Shown in pieces: positions 33,901-40,310 of a stretch of 64,000 nucleotides of DNA. Both the position numbers and the translations under genes were made by a program. The notes beneath the pieces were generated by a model that worked only from the letters and a program-made list of their open reading frames with translations, searched no databases and had not been told where the DNA came from. This stretch comes from Candidatus Avimonas caecicola (GTDB lineage: Bacteria > Bacillota > Clostridia > Oscillospirales > Acutalibacteraceae): NCBI GenBank assembly GCA_904419875.1, contig CAJFTG010000003.1:1-64000 (forward strand), given 5' to 3'. Every line of letters starts with the position of its first letter. Within the stretch, counting starts at the first letter, position 1.

Positions 33901-35543
33901 GCCATAGCGCGGGAGAAGGGGGTGCGGCTGGCGCTTTTCAAATCCGGCTCCATCCGCGGGACGAACAGCCCGTGCCCCTTAACCACGCGGGGTTTTCCGT
34001 CCTTCCCTTCACCCAGCACCGCCCGGTTCAGCGGGTGCAGCGCGGTTCCCACCAGCTCGGCCGCCGTATCGAGCAGCAGGCCGGTGTCTGCGTCCAGCGC
34101 GAGCAGGTACTTCGCCTTCCGCAGGGCGGACAGGCTGCCCTCGGCGGCGAGGAAGCGGGATTCCCCTCCGCGGGCCAACCGGATGAGCTCCCCGATGGCG
34201 CCCCGCTTCCGCTCCTTTCCGGTATAGGCCCGCATGGTTTTGCTGTACTCCCGCGGCCGGACCAGCAGGAGGAACCGTCCGCCGCACCGGCGGTTCAGCC
34301 GGCGGATCTCGCGGCGCATGGCGGCAATGTCGGTTTCATCCCCCGGCAGGACGGGGTAATCCGCCTGCGGCAGGTCGGCCAGCAGGCAGACCTGCACCGC
34401 GCCCCGCCCGTTGGTGTTATATAGCTGGAAAAGGTGCTCGGCGGTCTTGCGGGCCGCTTTGGCCGAGGGAAGGAGGGAGGAAACCGCGATGACGGTGCGG
34501 CCCTCCTCCGGGATGACGCCGTTCAGGTCCAGGCGGGGGAGGCGGCGGGGCGCCAGACCGTGCAGGGCGGCGTGCTGCACGGCGGGGCGGAGCAGCTCGT
34601 ACAGCGGGAGATAAAGCAGCGGCGCCGTCCAGAGGTTTCCCGCCCAGACGGCGAGCAGGACGGCGGCGAGGGCCGGGAGCGTGGCGGTCAGGAAAAGGAG
34701 TATCCGCCCCCTTGCCCGGCGGCGGGAGCCGTCCCCGAAGGCGGCGAGGGGCGTGCCGACATGCCTCTCCCGCGGCGTGGAGCCGCCGGCCGCTTTTTCC
34801 ACCAGCGCGGCAGCGGTGACCGCTTCGCTCCGTTCGGTGCGCAGCGCGGCCAGGGCGGTGCGCCGCCGGTAATCGGCGCGGGTAAGGTCATCCATCCGGG
34901 GATAGACGCCGGCGGGATCGTCCCGCAGGATCCGCTCCACGATGCTGTGCCGTTCGGTCAGGCCGGCGAAATCCAGGTCGGCGGCGTTGCACAGGCCGCT
35001 CACGGCGGCGGTGATCAGGCGGGTGCCTTCCGCCCCCGGCGTGCGGCAGGCTTCGGCCGCGGTCAGGATAAGCGCCGCCTTCAGGCACAGGGGGAACTGC
35101 TCCAGCTCAAAGACGGTCAGGGGACGGAGACGTTCGGCCTCCGAAAGCAGCCATTCGATTTCCCGCTCGTCCGGCGTCCCCCTTTCCCGCACCAGCCTGC
35201 GCAGCAGCAGGCAGGTCGCCGGCCAGCCGTCGTCACAGGGCTGCCGCGCGGCAAAGCGCAGGCCGGCCGCCGTCTGCTCGCCTTCGCGGGAAAGCAGATG
35301 GTAATTGTCGTCCAGCCACTCCCGGAACCCCGGCTCCTGTTCCGGCGTTTTCGGCGCCTGCCCCGTGCGCCGGATCTGCCGCAGGGCCCGGCGCACCTGC
35401 CGGCGCAGGGGGCGCAGGGAGCCGGGCGCGAACGGTTCGGCCAGAAATTCCCGTGCCAATGCGGCGTAATAGGAGCGGGTCTCGGCTTCCGCCCCTTCCG
35501 TCTCTTCCGTTTTAGCTGTTGTAAACGGCGTGTTTTCACTCAT
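27999..35543 (-). CDS. cyclic beta-1,2-glucan synthase-like protein (GT84-glucoamylase-GH94)
   Basis: A 2,514-residue membrane enzyme with the NdvB/Cgs layout. Order: N-terminal region; membrane pair (about 290-325); GT84 glucosyltransferase with LDADTG (about 480, DxD), SHDILEG (about 600) and RLHRWIRGDW (about 630, QxxRW-like); more membrane segments (about 675-725, 805-835); glucoamylase-like domain (about 880-1330); then carbohydrate-binding and GH94 phosphorylase modules with TGFYQCGGAWGFRDQ (about 2060) and GDWNDG (about 2204, carrying the general acid). In Proteobacteria such enzymes make and cyclize beta-1,2-glucan at the inner membrane. Whether this product is cyclic is unknown. It stands alone on the minus strand. 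Confidence 0.88.
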   Translation of the reverse strand: MSENTPFTTAKTEETEGAEAETRSYYAALAREFLAEPFAPGSLRPLRRQVRRALRQIRRTGQAPKTPEQEPGFREWLDDNYHLLSREGEQTAAGLRFAARQPCDDGWPATCLLLRRLVRERGTPDEREIEWLLSEAERLRPLTVFELEQFPLCLKAALILTAAEACRTPGAEGTRLITAAVSGLCNAADLDFAGLTERHSIVERILRDDPAGVYPRMDDLTRADYRRRTALAALRTERSEAVTAAALVEKAAGGSTPRERHVGTPLAAFGDGSRRRARGRILLFLTATLPALAAVLLAVWAGNLWTAPLLYLPLYELLRPAVQHAALHGLAPRRLPRLDLNGVIPEEGRTVIAVSSLLPSAKAARKTAEHLFQLYNTNGRGAVQVCLLADLPQADYPVLPGDETDIAAMRREIRRLNRRCGGRFLLLVRPREYSKTMRAYTGKERKRGAIGELIRLARGGESRFLAAEGSLSALRKAKYLLALDADTGLLLDTAAELVGTALHPLNRAVLGEGKDGKPRVVKGHGLFVPRMEPDLKSASRTPFSRAMAGIGGITPYDAPAGDLYMDCFSAGIFAGKGLIDIEAFAAAAEPELPPEQVLSHDILEGSLLNAGLVSDVAMADGCPSSMGGWLDRLHRWIRGDWQNAPFLWNRLLPLTRLDKWKLLDNLRRSVTPAACLLCLLLSPLFGGREGQLLALAGLLAPVAGNLLAALLALVHGGWLTLGGRYYSRVLPRAMGALTQAWYTLVMLPASAFSALDAAGRAAARLFTRRRMLEWTTAAQAEKRRSGWRESLRRFWPTLPAALFLLVFGRGFARLGGLFFLFLLPLSVLSARSSPDGNAKPLTGGQKERVGAYAAAMWRYYEERCTAADHYLPPDNLQESPVWRVAHRTSPTNIGLYLLCIAAAHDFGLIDDEGMLERAERTLATVEKLEKWKGNPYNWYDTRTLRPLSPRYVSTVDSGNFVCCLVALRQALAELRGARAEAAAATARRLQEGLDLTPLYNERRALFHIGLDPDTGARSPSYYDLLMSESRMTGYYAVAVRQIPKKHWGALGRTLARSGSSVGPVSWSGTMFEFFMPRLLLPALEGTMSYEALRFCLHCQRKRTRSVPWNGSQAKARRDAPRDIPWGISESGFYAFDGSLNYQYKAHGVPRLALKRGLGGELVVSPYSSFLALTTDPDAALRNLSRLERLGLTGGCGFYEAADFTPSRAARGGYSVVRSYMAHHVGMSLIACANAAMDDIFVRRFLRDPDMARAEELLYERAPDAGAVYDPVREGRAPVLPGREPAESVEIPHPNPRTPRMHLLSGAEWQLAVSDTGAGFSSSHGLDIHRVSEDLLRAPQGIFVLVDDGQGPFSVAAAPDYLAGGRENEPVRHVTFAPGAAIFTASAGGLEAGVRAMVHPRLPCEQRQAVLKNHTAHKRRATLLFYLEPSLARRADAQAHPAFSRLFLSVHKDEAAGALFVTRRERPGEAPVCLAAGFLDGEGFEYEPSREALLYRPQGVASLPGAMVQPFSNGGSGVPDSALALRVSVELPPRGQRSVTLLLTAAPTKAEAANRLIEARREGLLSSDRAAPSPFGGVEAQLAAQILPDLFYPPRMDRDWASAARENAGGQEALWALGVSGDYPIILIEIHNAADASRAEPYMRLHRSLRLGGVETELCIAYREGGEYDAPVLDALRAAAQNAGEEDALGARGGVHLINLLTHGEGALALLAAVCRHNGARDLQRAGPPPAEYRPAPVLPAAPLAPAEDAAGRGTVSPPFPLPAGEFRNGRFRIREKPRLPWCHVLSNPAFGALVSDVSLGFTWAVNARENKLTPWENDTASDNGGERLLVRAGGQIRDAVWGAAPLFGDGFARYGGRLEFPGGIVLESTVTVRVPARGPWKTVELALENKGKEEAEMQAAYYTEPVLGVNRANARHTAARWENGALMLHNPFAAVRGTMVLTAEGGADGCDCDRGGFLSGSWGAGTLSPLPDPCAAVIVRRRLPPRRREKITFVLGYAAGRNPETARKAAEKLPALALKAPPSGLPLPRLHTPDPALNVLAGDWIPRQVLYCRLYARTGFYQCGGAWGFRDQLQDSLAALWFNPAVTRRQLIRCAAVQFEEGDVLHWWHRLPGSLRGVRTRCSDDLAWLPFAAAAYIDFTGDTGILDVKTRWLTAPELNPEERDRYGEPACTDYADPLYLHCVRALERAATRGAHGLPLIGDGDWNDGFSRLGAEGKGESVWLGMFLVLALERFAPLCERRGDAARAAAFRRQAADYRAALEDCYAADRYLRAYFDDGSPLGAAGADACAVDSLTQSFAVFCGLDPARVNTALDTALNRLVDREHGVIRLFTPPFDRTEESRPVGYITAYPPGVRENGGQYTHAAVWLAIALLEVGRADEGAELLRLLNTVQKYADGLGEQYRGEPYALAGDVYANVECPGRAGWTQYTGSAGWYYTAVLRHLLGIRPHGEWLELSPRLPGKWEGYEAALTLGGSALSIRVRRGKARLTVDGRDAQRIPLDGAAHAVELHIPSE

Positions 35544-36247
35544 GGCAATCCGGCCTTTCTCGGCGGCCGTGCGGCCGTCCGGTGAGTAACCTGCGCCGGC
35601 CGTGCCGAGGGAAGCGGTCCGCCGCCCGGCCCGGACGCACAGGTCCAGGGACGCATGGGTCCCTTTTGCCGTTTAGCATTCCCTCCTGCCGGAAAAAACA
35701 TGCATTGCCGCGGGCAGGCGGGGGATATTTTGGCTTCGCGCGCCGGAACAGGCCCGCAAGAGACGGGAGGACGCGCCAGGCCGTTCTCCCGCGGCAGGAA
35801 GGCGCCTCGCCGGTGATTTTACGCGGCCATTGCCCCCGGCGGCGCGGGAGCCTTGCTGCCTGCGGCGGGCGGGGCGGGCGCGCGCCGTCCGGACGAAAAC
35901 GGCACGCACGGCTGCGCCGGAGGGGAAACCCGCTTGCAGGCTCCCTTTTCGGACGGGTCCCCGTATCCCGGCCGCCGGCCGCAAAGCCCGCTTCTGCGCT
36001 GCCTCCTGCGCCGTTCCCTGTACCGCCCCTGCGCCGCCCCTGTACCGCCCCTGCGCCGCCTTCTGCGGCGGGCCGCTGCAGGGCATGGCGAAGAAAACCG
36101 GACGGAGCAGGCGCCGGAGCCTCTCTTTTTCCGGGGGCGGACGCGGCGGCGGGAGCCCTTCCGCGTCTTCTCTATCGATTAGGCGGGGCGGCGGCCGGTG
36201 GAACCACGGGCGGAACGGTTTTGCCCGCCGGAGGAACGGAAAGAATA
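35544..36247. other. divergent intergenic region, mostly GC-rich
   Basis: No gene is supported between the glucan synthase and the Crp/Fnr regulator. It contains the 11-bp tandem repeat at 36005-36059. Apparent long frames on either strand overlap real genes and lack ribosome sites. Confidence 0.5.
36005..36059. repeat. 11-bp tandem repeat, about 5 units
   Basis: CCCTGTACCGC and CCCTGCGCCGC alternate at 36016-36059 (four units), with a related unit TCCTGCGCCGT just before (36005-36015). Confidence 0.9.
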
Positions 36248-36269
36248 AACTGTCCCATTTGGGACAGTT
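36248..36269. promoter_or_regulatory. palindrome TGTCCC-N4-GGGACA, candidate Crp/Fnr operator
   Basis: AACTGTCCC (36248-36256), ATTT, GGGACAGTT (36261-36269). The symmetric TGT...ACA with a 4-base centre is like Fnr-type sites. It is followed by T's, so it could also be an intrinsic terminator or attenuator, but no plus-strand gene lies upstream to need one. It sits about 50 bases before the -35 of the regulator gene. Confidence 0.5.
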
Positions 36270-36318
36270 TTTACAAAACGCCGGCCGGTTGCTGTCCATT
36301 TTTCTGCGTCCCGGCCGA

Positions 36319-36346
36319 TTGAAAAAGAATACGAAAATGGTATAAT
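36319..36346 (+). promoter_or_regulatory. strong promoter of the Crp/Fnr-ABC operon
   Basis: TTGAAA (36319-36324), 16-base spacer, TATAAT (36341-36346), with the extended motif TGGTATAAT. 56 bases upstream of the ATG. Confidence 0.8.
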
Positions 36347-36401
36347 TCTTAAGGAAACACGAAAGAACCCGGCGGATGCGCGCAGGAGGCGGGAAGCAGG
36401 C

Positions 36402-37082
36402 ATGAAAAAAGGCGGAGAGACACCCGGCTTTGCGCCGGAAGAGCTGTTCCTTTTCCGGGGGCTCCCGCCGGAAGCCGTGCAGGAGCTGCTGCGGGACCGG
36501 CCTTCGCCGGTGGAATATGCGAAGGGGAGCGCGATCTACACCCCCCGCCAATTCCGCCGGGCGCTCGGCGTGCTGCTGTCCGGGCGGGCGGAGGTCACAC
36601 GGACCCAGGGGGGGCGGCGGGTGCTGATGAACCGCCTCGGCCCCGGGGACAGCTTCGGCGCCGCCGCGCTCTACGGCGGCGGGGAGGCGTATGTGACCGA
36701 AATCCGCGCCGTTGCCGGGTGCCGGGTGCTGTTCCTGTCTCAGGAGGCGGTCGGCGGCATGATCCGGCGGGAGCCGCGGGTGGCGGAGAATTATATCCGC
36801 TTCCTCTCCGACCGCATCCGTTTTCTCAACCGCCGGATCGCCGGCTTTACCGGCGGGGCGGCCGACCGCCGCCTGGCCCGCTGGCTGGCGGAACGGGCGG
36901 GAGAGGACGGGGAGGTCCGGCTTCCCGGCATGACGGCCCTGGCCGACGCGCTCAACGTCGGGCGCTCCAGCCTCTATCGGTCGGTGGATTCCCTGGCCGA
37001 CGCGGGCCTGCTCCGGCGGGAGGGCCGGAAAATTTTCATTGTCGATATCGACCGGCTGCGGGAAGCGGCCGGCGAGGAATAA
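36402..37082 (+). CDS. Crp/Fnr family transcriptional regulator
   Basis: A 226-residue regulator: cyclic-nucleotide-binding-like beta-roll (about residues 15-125), long dimer helix (about 130-155) and C-terminal winged helix-turn-helix with LADALNVGRSSLYRSVDSL (about 183-201). There is no Cys cluster for a [4Fe-4S] centre and no obvious cAMP-binding Arg-Ser pair, so the effector is unknown. It lies 40 bases ahead of an ABC importer and is likely its regulator. A palindrome at 36248 may be its own operator. Confidence 0.88.
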   Translation: MKKGGETPGFAPEELFLFRGLPPEAVQELLRDRPSPVEYAKGSAIYTPRQFRRALGVLLSGRAEVTRTQGGRRVLMNRLGPGDSFGAAALYGGGEAYVTEIRAVAGCRVLFLSQEAVGGMIRREPRVAENYIRFLSDRIRFLNRRIAGFTGGAADRRLARWLAERAGEDGEVRLPGMTALADALNVGRSSLYRSVDSLADAGLLRREGRKIFIVDIDRLREAAGEE

Positions 37083-37122
37083 CTTTCCCGTTATCGAAAG
37101 CTTCAGAAGAGGAGAATCGTTC

Positions 37123-38187
37123 ATGAAAAGAGCAAAATCGGGTGCGGCGCTGCTGACGGCCGCTGTTCTGACAATGTCCCTGCTGGCGGGCTGCTCCGGC
37201 GGAAACGGGGGAGACGGGGGGAACGGGGGGAACGGCAGTTCCCAGCCGGGCGGCGCCACCGCCGGCACCACCACCGCGGCGGAGAAGGTAAAGGTTAACG
37301 TCGCCGCAATCAAGGGGCCCACCGGCGTGGGAATGGTCAATCTGATGGCCGCCAACGACGAGGAGGCGGCGGCCAATGCGTATACCTTCCAGGTGGCCTC
37401 CTCGCCGGAGGAGGTCGTGGCCAAGGTGGGCAACGGCGACGTGGACATTGCCGCCATCCCGACCAACGTGGCGGCCAACCTGTACGGGAAGACCAGCGGC
37501 AAGGTGCAGATGCTGGCCGTCAACACCCTCGGCGTGCTGTACATTATGGAAAACGGCGATTCCATCCAGTCGGTGGCCGACCTGAAGGGGAAGACCATCT
37601 ACTCCACCGGCCAGGGTTCCAACCCGGAATATGTCCTGCGGTACATCCTGAAACAAAACGGCCTGGACCCGGATAAGGATGTGACCATGGAATTCCGCTC
37701 GGAAAACGACGAGCTGGTCACCCTGCTGGCGACCGGCCAGGCGGATGTCGCCCTGGTGCCCGAACCCAACGTGACCGCGGTCAAGGCGCAGAACGCCGAC
37801 CTGCGGGTGGCCCTGAACATGACCGAGGAATGGGACAAGGCAACCGACGGAGAAAGCCGGCTGATGATGGGCTGTGTCATCGCCCGCAGCGAGTTTATCG
37901 AACAGTATCCCGACGCAGTGGACGCCTTTCTGACGGAATGCAGGGCGTCGATTGAAAAGGCGGACTCCGACCTGGACGGCACGGCTTCCCTGTGCGAGAA
38001 ATACGGCATTATTCCCAAGGCGGCCGTCGCCAAAACCGCCATCCCCAACTGCAACTTGACCTATGTGGACGGGGATGCTATGATGGAGGCAATCAAGGGA
38101 TATTTCCAGGTGCTGTACGATGCGAACCCCCAGTCGATCGGAGGGGCGCTGCCGGATGATGCGTTCTACTACAAAGCGGGAGAATAA
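37123..38187 (+). CDS. ABC transporter substrate-binding lipoprotein (NMT1/SsuA-like)
   Basis: A 354-residue lipoprotein. The signal peptide ends in a lipobox LLAGC with Cys at residue 24, then a Gly/Asn/Ser-rich linker (25-55) and a two-lobe periplasmic-binding-protein fold resembling NMT1/THI5, SsuA and TauA (GDVDIAAIPTNVA and ATGQADVALVPEP are typical). Ligands of this class include sulfonates, nitrate, pyrimidine thiamine precursors and others; none can be chosen here. The ATG at 37123 follows AGAGGAG. First transporter gene of the operon. Confidence 0.88.
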   Translation: MKRAKSGAALLTAAVLTMSLLAGCSGGNGGDGGNGGNGSSQPGGATAGTTTAAEKVKVNVAAIKGPTGVGMVNLMAANDEEAAANAYTFQVASSPEEVVAKVGNGDVDIAAIPTNVAANLYGKTSGKVQMLAVNTLGVLYIMENGDSIQSVADLKGKTIYSTGQGSNPEYVLRYILKQNGLDPDKDVTMEFRSENDELVTLLATGQADVALVPEPNVTAVKAQNADLRVALNMTEEWDKATDGESRLMMGCVIARSEFIEQYPDAVDAFLTECRASIEKADSDLDGTASLCEKYGIIPKAAVAKTAIPNCNLTYVDGDAMMEAIKGYFQVLYDANPQSIGGALPDDAFYYKAGE

Positions 38188-38959
38188 GGACGGCGGGGCC
38201 GGCGGGTTTGTCCGCCGCCTGGCCGCCGGCGCCGGGGTGCTGGCCTTCTGGCTGGCGGTCTGGCAAGGGATCAGTATGCTGGTGGGGCAGGAGCTTTTGG
38301 TTCCTGCCCCCTTGGCGGTTGCGCGCACCTTCGGGCGGCTGCTCGGCACCGCGGCCTTCTGGGCGGCGGCCGGCAGTTCCCTGCTGCGGGTGGCGGAGGG
38401 CTATGTATGCGCGGTGGCCGCCGGGTGCGCTCTGGCGGTGCTGACCACCCGCTTCCGGCTGGCAAACGCGTTGTTTTCCCCGCTGCTGCATATCGTGCGG
38501 GCCGCGCCGGTGGCCTCCTTTATTATTCTGGCCCTGGTATGGATCACCACCAACGCCCTGCCGTCCTTCATCGCCTTCCTGATGGTGGTGCCGCTGGTTT
38601 GGGCCAACGTGGAAAAGGGCATCCGCACCACCGACCCACAGCTGCTGGAAATGGCCGGGGCCTACCGCCTTGGGCCGTGGAGGACCCTGCTGCGGGTCCG
38701 CATCCCCTCGGTGGCGCCCTATTTTATGGCCGCCTGCACCACCGGCCTCGGCTTTGCCTGGAAGTCCGGTATCGCGGCGGAGGTCATCTGCCGGCCCGCG
38801 CTGTCCATCGGGAAAAAGCTGCAGGACGCCAAGGTGCTGCTGGAAACGCCGGATGTTTTCGCCTGGACCATTACCGTGGTGGTGCTCAGCCTGCTTCTGG
38901 AAAAGCTGCTGGTGGCGCTGGTCCGCCGGTTTGGCAGGCGGTACGGCGCGGCGGAGTAG
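38156..38959 (+). CDS. ABC transporter permease (SsuC/TauC-like)
   Basis: A 267-residue membrane subunit with about six helices. The cytoplasmic EAA loop MAGAYRLGPWRTLLRVRIPS (about 165-184) is where the ATPase docks. Its start overlaps the end of the binding-protein gene by 32 bases. ATG 38156 is chosen because GGAGGGG lies nine bases upstream. Confidence 0.88.
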   Translation: MMRSTTKRENKDGGAGGFVRRLAAGAGVLAFWLAVWQGISMLVGQELLVPAPLAVARTFGRLLGTAAFWAAAGSSLLRVAEGYVCAVAAGCALAVLTTRFRLANALFSPLLHIVRAAPVASFIILALVWITTNALPSFIAFLMVVPLVWANVEKGIRTTDPQLLEMAGAYRLGPWRTLLRVRIPSVAPYFMAACTTGLGFAWKSGIAAEVICRPALSIGKKLQDAKVLLETPDVFAWTITVVVLSLLLEKLLVALVRRFGRRYGAAE

Positions 38960-39006
38960 GCCCGCCGCACGGGAACGGCCGGGCAGGCGGAAGGAGGACA
39001 AGCCCG

Positions 39007-39630
39007 ATGGCGATTACGCTGGAAAACGTGGATTTTGCCTATCCGTCCGGAAGGACGGTGCTGGAGCGCTTTTCCCTGACGCTGCCGGAGCGGGGCGCGG
39101 TCTGCCTGTTCGGCCCCTCCGGCTGTGGGAAAAGCACCCTGCTGCGGCTTCTGGCCGGGCTGGAGAAGCCGCAGGGCGGGCAGATCGACGGGCTGCCTCC
39201 CTCGGCGGCGGTGGTGTTTCAGGAAAACCGCCTGCTTCCCTGGCTGACGGCGCAGGAAAACGTCGCCCTTCCGCTGGAGAGGCTGCTGACAAAGCGGGAG
39301 GCAGCCGCCCGGGCCGGGGAATGGCTGAAACGGGTGAGCCTTGCCGATGCGGCCGGGCTGTATCCGGCGGCACTCAGCGGCGGAATGCAGCGGCGGGTGG
39401 CGATTGCCCGCGCCCTGGCCTTCCCTGCCGGGCTGCTTCTGCTGGACGAGCCGTTCTCCGGCTTGGACGAGGCGCTGTGGCGGGAGCTGGCCCGCCTTAT
39501 TGCGCGGGAACGGGCGGAGCGGCCGACGGTATTGGTCACCCACATCCGGGAGGAAGCGGAAGCCATGGGGGCCGCCCTCCTTCCCCTGGCCGGCCCGCCT
39601 CTGCGGCGGGCGGAGCCTCCGGTTCCGTGA
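39007..39630 (+). CDS. ABC transporter ATP-binding protein (SsuB/TauB-like)
   Basis: A 207-residue ATPase, shorter than the usual 240-260 of this class because the C-terminal helical part is trimmed. Walker A GPSGCGKST (36-44), Q-loop VFQENRLLPW, signature LSGGM (about 123-127), Walker B LLLLDEP (about 143-149) and the switch His in VTH are all intact. AGGAGG lies upstream. Last gene of the Crp/Fnr-ABC operon. No clear terminator follows; a purine-rich tract does. Confidence 0.87.
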   Translation: MAITLENVDFAYPSGRTVLERFSLTLPERGAVCLFGPSGCGKSTLLRLLAGLEKPQGGQIDGLPPSAAVVFQENRLLPWLTAQENVALPLERLLTKREAAARAGEWLKRVSLADAAGLYPAALSGGMQRRVAIARALAFPAGLLLLDEPFSGLDEALWRELARLIARERAERPTVLVTHIREEAEAMGAALLPLAGPPLRRAEPPVP

Positions 39631-39859
39631 AGGCGCCCCTTTCCGGCGGGGAACAGGGGGAGGGCAGGCGCAGGACGGACGAGGCAGGGGCACGGGGATG
39701 CAGGAAAGCAGAGAAGCCGGGAAATTGGGCGGCAAAGAGGAGGCCGCGGGGAGAGGAGGCGACTGGAACCGGGAGGAGACAAGAGGGAGCAGGAAGGGGC
39801 GGAAAAATGGGCGGAAAGAGAGAGGAAGACAGAAAAGCGAAAAATTTCCTTCGCAGGGC
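39631..39859. repeat. polypurine tract downstream of the ABC operon
   Basis: Bases from about 39645 to 39845 are strongly G/A-biased on the plus strand with no coding signal. Similar tracts occur near 65-110 and 2765-2880, and the complementary pyrimidine form near 8155-8275 and 17764-17880. Confidence 0.55.
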
Positions 39860-39888
39860 TTGACATTTGCCGGGTTTTCGTCTAATAT
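39860..39888 (+). promoter_or_regulatory. promoter of tRNA-Ala
   Basis: TTGACA (39860-39865), 17-base spacer, TAATAT (39883-39888). About 70 bases upstream of the tRNA. Confidence 0.75.
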
Positions 39889-39958
39889 AGATCAAGCCGG
39901 CCGGATTGTCGGTTGTGTTCCGCCCGGCCGCTGCCGTGAAAAGTGAATAGGACTCTAT

Positions 39959-40034
39959 GGGGGTGTAGCTCAGTTGGGAGAGCGTTCGGTTCGCATCCGA
40001 GAGGTCAGGGGTTCGAATCCCCTCATCTCCACCA
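39959..40034 (+). tRNA. tRNA-Ala(CGC)
   Basis: 76 bases with encoded CCA. Acceptor stem GGGGGTG pairs with CATCTCC and includes the G3:U70 pair that identifies alanine tRNAs. The D-arm is GCTC...GAGC, the anticodon loop TTCGCAT gives anticodon CGC, and the T-arm is AGGGG TTCGAAT CCCCT. It marks the left edge of the accessory region. Confidence 0.95.
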
Positions 40035-40106
40035 AACAGGTATTGGACGAACACCTATTTCTTCAGTGGCGGCTTCGCCGTAAAGTGTTCGCTCTGATCC
40101 ACAACA

Positions 40107-40148
40107 GAAAAGCGCCGTCTTGGGAATGATCCCGAGACGGCGCTTTTT
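40107..40148 (+). terminator. terminator downstream of tRNA-Ala, copy 1
   Basis: 15-bp stem (arm starting AGCGCCGTCT, partner ending AGACGGCGCT) with a 4-base loop, followed by T5. A near-identical hairpin occurs at 42296-42337. Confidence 0.88.
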
Positions 40149-40264
40149 ACAATATATAATTCTGTTTTGGCTGCATCAGCTTGTGCAACTATTAGACATA
40201 CGAGCCTGATTATGGGGGGATATCCTTTGTTACTTAAACAAGGTTTGCAAATGATTAAAAGTGG

Positions 40265-40292
40265 TTGAAATTACTTGCTTTCGTGTTATAAT
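40265..40292 (+). promoter_or_regulatory. promoter of the protease-Panacea operon
   Basis: TTGAAA (40265-40270), 16-base spacer, TATAAT (40287-40292) with extended TG (TGTTATAAT). The transcript would start near 40299, inside the ribosome site region, giving a leader of only about a dozen bases. Confidence 0.7.
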
Positions 40293-40310
40293 AAGAAAGG
40301 AGATGATTTT

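Noticed and set aside
27987-34424. A 2,145-codon open frame on the plus strand
   Set aside because: It is antisense to the beta-1,2-glucan synthase gene, whose domains are unmistakable. Its Gly/Pro/Arg/His-rich translation has no family features. It is a by-product of GC-rich codon use.
36248-36272. Terminator of an upstream plus-strand gene
   Set aside because: No plus-strand gene lies upstream; the neighbour is transcribed the other way. Operator or attenuator is more likely.
35673-37598. A 641-codon minus-strand frame
   Set aside because: It crosses the Crp/Fnr gene and part of the binding-protein gene in antisense, with a low-complexity translation.
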